Shown piece by piece: positions 1 through 4,433 of a DNA stretch of 8,145 nucleotides. This stretch comes from Methylophilaceae bacterium UBA6140 (GTDB lineage: Bacteria; Pseudomonadota; Gammaproteobacteria; Burkholderiales; Methylophilaceae): NCBI GenBank assembly GCA_002423265.1, contig DIVE01000088.1:585-8729 (forward strand). The letters are read 5' to 3'. The first letter of the stretch is position 1. Each line of letters starts with the position of its first letter. A model generated the notes under the pieces. That model was given only the letters and a program-made list of their open reading frames with translations, was not told the DNA's origin and ran no database searches. The translations under genes and the position numbers were made by a program.

Positions 1-104
1 TTGAGCGCCAGCAAGCGCCCGTCGGGTCGCAGGCCGGCGCTTTCGATGGCATTGAGAATGCTATCAGGGTCGAGATTGAAAAACGGGGGATGTGTCTGAT
101 TCAT
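1..104 (-). CDS. srkA: SrkA/YihE-type serine/threonine stress kinase, N-terminal fragment
   Basis: Only the first 34 codons lie in the window; the gene runs off the left edge. The peptide begins MNQTHPPFFNLDPDSILNAI and continues through a stretch reading GLRPDGRLLALN. This matches the start of the SrkA (YihE/RdoA) kinase family, where a short 'TPD.(V/I)LDA(L/I)ES.GLR.DGRLL.LNSYENRVYQ' region precedes the kinase-like fold. Family members are cytoplasmic aminoglycoside-phosphotransferase-fold protein kinases linked to envelope and oxidative stress. No catalytic residues are visible because they lie outside the window. The ATG at 104-102 is the only in-frame ATG. The AGGA in front of it abuts the start with almost no spacer, which is poor for a Shine-Dalgarno site, and it lies inside an inverted repeat (104-134). 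The identification rests on a short segment and is therefore moderate. Confidence 0.6.
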   Translation of the reverse strand, partial: MNQTHPPFFNLDPDSILNAIESAGLRPDGRLLAL

Positions 105-134
105 TCCTGTATTTTAGCTCGCTAATGACAGGAA
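104..134 (-). promoter_or_regulatory. Inverted repeat covering the kinase start codon
   Basis: Seven-base arms TTCCTGT (104-110) and ACAGGAA (128-134) are perfect reverse complements. Inside the 17-base loop a second near-centred dyad TTAGC/GCTAA (114-118, 121-125) can form. In a minus-strand transcript the downstream arm contains the only SD-like AGGA and the first base of the kinase ATG, so the hairpin would hide the ribosome site. It could equally be a DNA operator. The repeat is seen directly; any function is inference. Confidence 0.4.
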
Positions 135-151
135 ATATTAATTTATATTAA

Positions 152-178
152 ATCAATAAATTAAATTGTTTTATTGAT
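152..178. terminator. AT-rich inverted repeat downstream of the peroxidase gene, possible weak terminator
   Basis: Perfect nine-base arms ATCAATAAA (152-160) and TTTATTGAT (170-178) flank a nine-base loop, starting four bases beyond the peroxidase stop codon. The stem has only one G-C pair per arm and the following minus-strand sequence is AT-rich without a clean T run, so termination would be weak. The same AT-rich gap (105-181) must also supply the promoter of the kinase gene if that gene is transcribed separately; no convincing -35/-10 pair was found. Confidence 0.3.
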
Positions 179-181
179 AAA

Positions 182-724
182 TTACTTAAGGTGTGGTTTG
201 AGCCTGCTCATGATGGCGGTAGACTCTGGCTCGACTGCGCTGCTATAGACATGAATGTCTTTGCCACCCGGCAGAATCAGGTATTTATAGAAATTCCACA
301 TCGGCGGCTCCTTGGTCATGACAGCCAGCTGCTTGTAGAGCGGGTTGGCATTGGGTCCGACGACGGATGACTGTGCCATCATCGGAAAATCGACGGAATA
401 GGTCTTGCGGCAGAATTCGCCGATTTCCTTGTTGCTTGAGAGCTCCTGCCTGAAATCATTGGAGGGAAAACCGAGTACCACCAGCCCCTGGCCCTTGTAA
501 CGCTTATACATGCTTTCGAGTTTTTCGAATTGGGGCGTGAAACCGCACTTGCTCGCTGTATTGACCAACAGCACGGGTTGTTTCTGATAATCGCAAAGAT
601 TGATATCGTCGCCCTGCAGCGTTTTGAACTGGTGATTATAAATACCTTCGCAATTCGCCTGCGCCATAGCTGTACCCATATGCGTCCCCGCCAACACGAT
701 CAAAACCAATAATGCTCGCTTCAT
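182..724 (-). CDS. Exported glutathione peroxidase-family thiol peroxidase
   Basis: The 180-residue protein belongs to the glutathione peroxidase (BtuE/GPx) family, which reduces peroxides through a peroxidatic cysteine. Residues 1-21 form a Sec-type signal peptide: MKR, a hydrophobic core, then an A-M-A cleavage site before Gln22, so the mature enzyme should be periplasmic. The active-site block NTASKCGFT holds the peroxidatic Cys60. The FPSNDF block (86-91) has Asp90 where classical enzymes have the catalytic Gln. WNFYKYL supplies Trp143 and Asn144. Cys105 in EFC sits where thioredoxin-dependent members have their resolving cysteine. Cys25 and Cys44 are two further cysteines. The start is supported by GGAG 11 bases upstream; a three-codon mini-ORF (732-721) ends on TGA overlapping the ATG. 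The physiological reductant in the periplasm is unknown. Family assignment is firm, specificity is not. Confidence 0.93.
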   Translation of the reverse strand: MKRALLVLIVLAGTHMGTAMAQANCEGIYNHQFKTLQGDDINLCDYQKQPVLLVNTASKCGFTPQFEKLESMYKRYKGQGLVVLGFPSNDFRQELSSNKEIGEFCRKTYSVDFPMMAQSSVVGPNANPLYKQLAVMTKEPPMWNFYKYLILPGGKDIHVYSSAVEPESTAIMSRLKPHLK

Positions 725-835
725 GCTTTCATTCTCTCCGGAATACCTTGTACGTAGATTGCCACTATACGCAGTGTGGACTCATTTTATGCACATTCGT
801 TCTCGATTTGCCGAGGCAATAGAAAATGCCGCGCA
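725..835 (-). promoter_or_regulatory. Upstream region of the peroxidase gene, probable promoter
   Basis: This gap, between the terminator of the Yip1-family gene and the peroxidase start, must hold the peroxidase promoter, because an intrinsic terminator isolates it from the upstream gene. On the minus strand a TATAGT hexamer (769-764) is a plausible -10, but no good -35 is found 16-18 bases upstream. That hexamer overlaps ATAG-N7-CTAC (768-754), which resembles one OxyR half-site. A small palindrome, TTGCCGAGGCAA, lies at 808-819. The promoter position is inferred from context. Confidence 0.35.
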
Positions 836-837
836 TT

Positions 838-862
838 AAAAAGGCCACGCGTTGCATGGCCT
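838..862 (-). terminator. Rho-independent terminator of the Yip1-family gene
   Basis: Read on the minus strand, AGGCCATGC and GCGTGGCCT pair over nine positions (one T-G wobble) around a three-base AAC loop (862-842). A run of T residues follows (842-838). It begins 18 bases after the TAA of the membrane-protein gene. The GC-rich stem, tight loop and T tract make this a textbook intrinsic terminator. Confidence 0.88.
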
Positions 863-879
863 CGTCTACAAAACCGGAA

Positions 880-1488
880 TTAACCGGCAATAGCGCTGGC
901 TGCAAACTGCAAATTCTGTACACCACCCCAGATCACCAGCGTAGCCACCATGAGAAACCCCCAGGCTATTACGCCGGCCATCAGAATGGCGCCGAACAGC
1001 AGATGGACGTGGCCCTGCTCCCTGATCTTGAATACGGTAGGGATGCCGAAATAAATGAAGCCGGCAGAGGCCATCATCGCCAGCGAGGTCACCAGAATAT
1101 TGATCAGGATATCCGGCACCAGCAGAAACACCGGCGCCATCCACAACGGCGTAGGGGCAACGGCAGCAAGAATGAAAGACTCGCGATAAGTCGGGTGTGA
1201 ATCGGCAATTTCCGCCAATTGCCTGATGATGGTCGCCATCACCGGCACCACGACCAGCTGAACCAGAAACAGTATCAAGGCGACCAGCAAAAGTTTGCTG
1301 CCGGGCAGTAAATCAAAAAACAATATTGCATGGTTTTGGCCGGCGATATAAATCATCACCGGCGGGATCAGCGCGAAAGGCAGCACATGCAGAAGAAACA
1401 GCCGGTGCATGGACGGCTGGCTTGTCATCAAGGATTCCCAACCGGAAGTTGGACTGAAAAACAGTCGGAACAGCGTAAACGGATTCAT
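880..1488 (-). CDS. Yip1-family multispanning membrane protein
   Basis: A 202-residue inner-membrane protein that resembles the bacterial Yip1-domain (DUF1282-like) family, whose biochemical role is not established. The N-terminus MNPFTLFRLFFSPTSGW, with a W near position 17, is typical of the group. It is followed by about five hydrophobic segments, roughly at residues 31-50, 66-88, 105-124, 128-150 and 162-190. The central APTPLWMAPVFLLVPDI stretch also fits the family. I prefer the ATG at 1488 over one five codons upstream (1503), because GGGGGTGG sits 5-8 bases before 1488 while 1503 has no Shine-Dalgarno sequence. It lies 123 bases downstream of the chrA stop on the same strand, so it may be read through from chrA or have its own promoter. 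It ends in a strong terminator. Nothing indicates a substrate or partner. Confidence 0.8.
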   Translation of the reverse strand: MNPFTLFRLFFSPTSGWESLMTSQPSMHRLFLLHVLPFALIPPVMIYIAGQNHAILFFDLLPGSKLLLVALILFLVQLVVVPVMATIIRQLAEIADSHPTYRESFILAAVAPTPLWMAPVFLLVPDILINILVTSLAMMASAGFIYFGIPTVFKIREQGHVHLLFGAILMAGVIAWGFLMVATLVIWGGVQNLQFAASAIAG

Positions 1489-1493
1489 ACTTA

Positions 1494-1501
1494 CCACCCC
1501 C
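1494..1501 (-). promoter_or_regulatory. Ribosome binding site that fixes the Yip1-family start at 1488
   Basis: On the minus strand GGGGGTGG (1501-1494) precedes TAAGT and the ATG at 1488. The upstream in-frame ATG at 1503 overlaps the beginning of this motif and has only an A/C-rich leader before it, so 1488 is the better start. Confidence 0.55.
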
Positions 1502-1526
1502 ATTGCTTGTTGTTGTTCGAAGACTA

Positions 1527-1551
1527 CCTTTTTTGATATTTCCTTTTTTGA
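1527..1551. repeat. Two 10-base direct repeats in the chrA to Yip1-family gap
   Basis: CCTTTTTTGA occurs at 1527-1536 and again at 1542-1551, a 15-base period. In the minus-strand transcript this gives two AAAAAAGG tracts ahead of the Yip1-family start. The rest of the gap (1489-1611) shows a TTGATT hexamer about 17 bases before a poor -10 (CAGGAT) and no clear terminator after chrA. The repeat could be chance in an A/T-rich leader. Confidence 0.4.
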
Positions 1552-1611
1552 GTGCTACGTGCTTATCCTGAATCTCCGGGAAAATAAAATCAAGTCCGTT
1601 TTGGCGGGTAC

Positions 1612-2958
1612 TCATGCCAGCAATGCATGATGGGCAATCCCTGCCAGCGCGAAACTGCCGATCAGACGCAATATGCCCACCTTGTAGAAAAACAGCGCAA
1701 CCAGTGCAGCGACCGTCGCAAAAAGCGAAAAGATGTCCAGCTCGCTGTTCCAGCCAGCCGGCCAGATGACGTGATAGGCAAAATAGAGCGCCAGATTGAA
1801 AATGACGCCGACGATGGCTGCCGTGATGCCGGTCAAGGGCGCGCTGAATTTGAGATTGCCTTGAGATGACTCGATGAACGGCGCCCCGATAAAGATAAAC
1901 AGAAACGAGGGCAGAAAGGTAAAAAAGGTGGCAACACAGGCTGCCAGCGCGCCCGCCAGAAACAGACTGTCGCTGCCGAAAATCTGCTGCGTCCAGCCGC
2001 CGACAAAGCCGACAAAAGCCACCAGCATGATCAGCGGGCCCGGCGTCGTCTCGCCGAGGGCGAGACCATCCATCATCTGCGTTGGCGTCAGCCAGGCATA
2101 CGTCTGCACCGCGCCCTCGTTCACGTAAGGCAATACCGCATAGGCGCCGCCAAAGGTCAGCAATGCCGCCTTGGTGAAGAACCAGCCCATTTGCGTCAGT
2201 GTGGCTTGCCAGCCGTAGAGCCAGATCAGGACTCCAAGCGCCAGCGCCCAGACCGCCAGGCCGGCCACAAGCAGCCGGAGAAAATGCCGGAAGCGAAAAA
2301 GAGCATGATCAGGGGTGGGCGTATGGTCGCCGATGACGGCCGGACCTGCCGAGTGGGGTTCGGCTTGCATCTCCTGCGGCCGGCTGAAGATGGCGGGGCG
2401 GATCAGGCTACCGGCATAACCCAGTATTGCCGCACTCAGTACCACATAGGGGAAAGGCAGGGAAAACCATGCAACAGCGAGGAAGGCAGCAACAGAAATC
2501 AGCCACAGGGCCGCGTGCTTGAGCACCCGCGAACCGATTCTGTAAGCAGCGAAGAGGACAATCGCCACCACGGCGGGCTTGATGCCGTAGAGCGCGCCGG
2601 CGATCTGCGGCAGGTGTCCGTAGCTCAGATATACCCAGGTAAGCACAATCAGAATCAACAGAGAAGGCAGCACGAAAAGCCCGCCGGCAATCAAGCCGCC
2701 CCAGGTACGGTGCAGCAGCCAGCCGATGTAAGTCGCCAACTGCTGCGCCTCCGGTCCGGGCAAAAGCATGCAGTAGTTCAGCGCATGCAGAAACCGCTTT
2801 TCGGATATCCAGTGTTTTTTCTCGACCAGATCATGATGCATGATGGCAATTTGTCCGGCTGGGCCGCCAAAGCTGATAAACCCCAGCTTGAGCCAGTACC
2901 AGCAAGCCTCTTTCAGGCTGACGCTACGTTGACCGTCTTGCATTTCACTGTTGCTCAT
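1612..2958 (-). CDS. chrA: ChrA-family (CHR) ion transporter, two-domain long form
   Basis: This 448-residue inner-membrane protein has the duplicated CHR architecture of long-chain ChrA transporters, which are known mainly as proton-driven chromate exporters. The N-terminal half carries FISFGGPAGQIAIMH (residues 28-41) and the signature MLLPGPEAQQLATYIG (64-79). The C-terminal half repeats these as LTFGGAYAVLPYV (267-279) and LGETTPGPLIM (301-311). Each half has several hydrophobic helices; a polar, histidine-containing linker (about 192-222) joins them. Length fits the family. The ATG overlaps the TGA of the lysR gene by four bases (ATGA), implying translational coupling and one transcript; AGGCGG lies about ten bases upstream. 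Many ChrA homologues have not been tested for chromate export, so the true substrate (chromate, sulfate or another oxyanion) is open. The next gene follows after 123 bases. Confidence 0.92.
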   Translation of the reverse strand: MSNSEMQDGQRSVSLKEACWYWLKLGFISFGGPAGQIAIMHHDLVEKKHWISEKRFLHALNYCMLLPGPEAQQLATYIGWLLHRTWGGLIAGGLFVLPSLLILIVLTWVYLSYGHLPQIAGALYGIKPAVVAIVLFAAYRIGSRVLKHAALWLISVAAFLAVAWFSLPFPYVVLSAAILGYAGSLIRPAIFSRPQEMQAEPHSAGPAVIGDHTPTPDHALFRFRHFLRLLVAGLAVWALALGVLIWLYGWQATLTQMGWFFTKAALLTFGGAYAVLPYVNEGAVQTYAWLTPTQMMDGLALGETTPGPLIMLVAFVGFVGGWTQQIFGSDSLFLAGALAACVATFFTFLPSFLFIFIGAPFIESSQGNLKFSAPLTGITAAIVGVIFNLALYFAYHVIWPAGWNSELDIFSLFATVAALVALFFYKVGILRLIGSFALAGIAHHALLA

Positions 2959-3848
2959 ATATTGGCTACCGCCTGCAGGATTCGATCGTAGACAATACGA
3001 ATGCGTGCAGGCACCGGACCGCGCTGTGGCCGATAGACGTATATCTCCCAGGGCGGCGGCGCGAATTGCTCAAGCACACTTACCAGCCGCCCCTGTTCGA
3101 TGTAGGGCTGTGCCAGGCAATCGGCAATCTGGCCGAAACCTGTGCCCTGCAGAACCATGCCGAGCTCAGCCTCTGCGTCGTCGGTGACGAATACGCGGTT
3201 GGCCGGCGTCAGTTGCTGGCTGTCGTCAAAAAACCAGGGCCAGAGACGCCCGCTACTGTTGTCTACCAGCGCCACCGAGGGCAATGCTGCAAGCGCGTCT
3301 ATCGTTTGCGGGCGCCCTGCTCTGTCAATCAATTCGGGCGTTGCCACCACGAGAAACCGCAGCTTTGCCATTGCACGCGCAACAAAGCTGCTGTCGCGCA
3401 AAAAGCCGACACGCACGCCGATATCGATTTGCTGTTCGATGACGTCGGTAATGGTATCGGCCAGACGCAGATCCAGCCTGATGTTGGGATACTGTTGGGT
3501 GATTTCGCTCAAGGCTTCGAGCAGAAAGCGACGACCGATGACGGTAGGCGCCGTAATTCTCACCGTACCGGCAACATCGCTGTCCGGCATGTGCTCATTG
3601 CGCTGAAAAAGCTCGTCGAAACCGGCGAGGCCGGTTTTTGCCCGTATCGCCAATTCTTCGCCGAATTCGGTAATCCGCATATGTCGCGTATTGCGATAAA
3701 ACAGCGGTTCGCCTATGGTGTTTTCCAGCTCTTTCACTGCCCGCGTCACTGCCTGCGGCGAAACCCCGAGGCGCATCGCGGCATCCTTGAAGCTTGTGGA
3801 TTCTGCCGCCACGCAAAATATACGCATCATTTCGAGCCGGTTAATCAT
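2955..3848 (-). CDS. LysR-type transcriptional regulator
   Basis: The 297-residue protein has normal LysR length. The N-terminal winged helix-turn-helix (residues about 3-62) reads FKDAAMRLGVSPQAVTRAVK across the recognition helices, then ELENTIGEPLFYRNTRHMRIT through the wing. A dimerisation helix follows. A periplasmic-binding-protein-like effector domain (about 93-295) resembles the CrgA/AaeR-like subgroup, with GTVRITAP at its start and IDIGVRVGFLRDSS inside. The effector cannot be deduced. The gene shares four bases with chrA downstream and is divergent from the iorA-iorB-xdhC operon, the classical position for a LysR regulator of the divergent genes. The start at 3848 has only a weak Shine-Dalgarno (AAGA); ATGs at codons 7 and 8 are alternatives but would cut into the DNA-binding domain. 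A palindromic LysR box lies 9 bases upstream of the start. Confidence 0.93.
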   Translation of the reverse strand: MINRLEMMRIFCVAAESTSFKDAAMRLGVSPQAVTRAVKELENTIGEPLFYRNTRHMRITEFGEELAIRAKTGLAGFDELFQRNEHMPDSDVAGTVRITAPTVIGRRFLLEALSEITQQYPNIRLDLRLADTITDVIEQQIDIGVRVGFLRDSSFVARAMAKLRFLVVATPELIDRAGRPQTIDALAALPSVALVDNSSGRLWPWFFDDSQQLTPANRVFVTDDAEAELGMVLQGTGFGQIADCLAQPYIEQGRLVSVLEQFAPPPWEIYVYRPQRGPVPARIRIVYDRILQAVANI

Positions 3849-3856
3849 GTCTTATT

Positions 3857-3873
3857 ATTCCATAATATGGAAT
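3857..3873. promoter_or_regulatory. Palindromic LysR-type operator (T-N11-A) between lysR and iorA
   Basis: ATTCCATAATATGGAAT is a perfect inverted repeat with eight-base arms around one central A. It contains the LysR-family box T-N11-A (T3859 to A3871). Its centre (3865) lies about 65 bases upstream of the iorA start predicted from the -10 at 3918-3923, the usual place of a LysR recognition site. On the minus strand it includes TATTAT, a possible lysR -10 (3867-3862), so binding there could also repress lysR. The palindrome is seen; binding by this LysR protein is inferred. Confidence 0.72.
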
Positions 3874-3894
3874 TCTCAAATAAACATATTTCCA

Positions 3895-3923
3895 TTTACT
3901 GAGCATCTTGATTTACGCATACT
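3895..3923 (+). promoter_or_regulatory. Candidate sigma-70 promoter of the iorA-iorB-xdhC operon
   Basis: TTTACT (3895-3900) and CATACT (3918-3923) each match four of six consensus positions and are separated by exactly 17 bases. Transcription would begin near 3930, giving a leader of about 36 bases to the iorA ATG. The imperfect hexamers suit a promoter needing activation. A small inverted repeat, AAATA-AACA-TATTT (3878-3891), lies between the LysR box and the -35, where an activation half-site is expected. Confidence 0.45.
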
Positions 3924-3955
3924 TGTGTGACAATTTTTGTACCACTTACTCCATC

Positions 3956-3961
3956 AGAGGA
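3956..3961 (+). promoter_or_regulatory. Ribosome binding site that fixes the iorA start at 3966
   Basis: AGAGGA stands four bases before ATG 3966. An in-frame GTG at 3927 would add 13 residues not expected for the family and has no such site, so the shorter protein is preferred. Confidence 0.75.
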
Positions 3962-3965
3962 AAAG

Positions 3966-4424
3966 ATGCTGACCCTTAATATCAATGGCGAAGACAAGCA
4001 ACTGGATGTGACCGATGACATGCCCATACTGTGGGCCTTGCGTGATGTCGCTCACCTGACCGGTACCAAATTCGGCTGTGGCATGGCGCAATGCGGCGCC
4101 TGCACCGTGCATCTCGACGGCCAGCCCATCCGTTCCTGCGTTACCCCGGTAGCGCTTGCAGTCGGCAAAAGAATCACTACCATCGAGCAGATCGGCGCAG
4201 ACCCGGTCGGACAGGCGGTGCAGTCCGCCTGGCAGGAGATCGACGTAGTGCAATGCGGCTACTGCCAATCCGGGCAGATCATGGCGGCCACCGCCTTGCT
4301 CAGCAGCAACAAATCCCCGACCGATGCAGACATCGACGCCGCCATGAACGGCAACATCTGCCGCTGCGGCACTTATCCACGTATCCGCGCTGCCATCCAT
4401 CAGGCCGCCCGCAAGCTCGCATAA
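3966..4424 (+). CDS. iorA: Molybdenum hydroxylase [2Fe-2S] subunit, isoquinoline 1-oxidoreductase alpha-like
   Basis: This 152-residue protein is the small iron-sulfur subunit of a xanthine dehydrogenase-family enzyme and passes electrons away from the molybdenum centre. The N-terminal plant-type ferredoxin fold binds one [2Fe-2S] cluster through Cys38, Cys43, Cys46 and Cys58 (motif [12 protein letters not shown], then C). The helical C-terminal domain binds the second through Cys97, Cys100, Cys132 and Cys134 (motifs QCGYCQSGQ and [11 protein letters not shown]). All eight ligands are present and the length is usual for IorA. It has no signal peptide, so it probably crosses the membrane only as a complex with the Tat-tagged large subunit encoded nine bases downstream. 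The IorA name rests on the two-subunit arrangement and sequence type; the real substrate may be an aldehyde or an N-heterocycle other than isoquinoline. Confidence 0.93.
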   Translation: MLTLNINGEDKQLDVTDDMPILWALRDVAHLTGTKFGCGMAQCGACTVHLDGQPIRSCVTPVALAVGKRITTIEQIGADPVGQAVQSAWQEIDVVQCGYCQSGQIMAATALLSSNKSPTDADIDAAMNGNICRCGTYPRIRAAIHQAARKLA

Positions 4425-4433
4425 GGGAAAGCC

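Noticed and set aside
1313..1615. 100-codon minus-strand frame whose ATG overlaps the chrA stop as ATGA
   Set aside because: The coupling geometry is tempting, but the peptide has no recognisable family, two-thirds of it overlaps the Yip1-family gene out of frame, and its Lys-rich part comes from the CCTTTTTTGA direct repeat.
2191..2991. Long open frame of 266 codons on the plus strand opposite chrA
   Set aside because: It is low in hydrophobic blocks, rich in Arg/Gln/Pro and unlike any family. It lies wholly antisense to a clear ChrA, with which it shares only codon-bias-driven openness.
3066..3902. Open frame of 278 codons on the plus strand opposite lysR
   Set aside because: No domain or Shine-Dalgarno signal is recognisable, and the composition is typical of an antisense shadow of the LysR gene. 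Its end would also run through the palindromic operator.
3927..3965. GTG-initiated N-terminal extension of iorA
   Set aside because: The in-frame GTG has no ribosome site, would begin within the predicted promoter or start region, and adds residues not expected for IorA; ATG 3966 has a strong AGAGGA.
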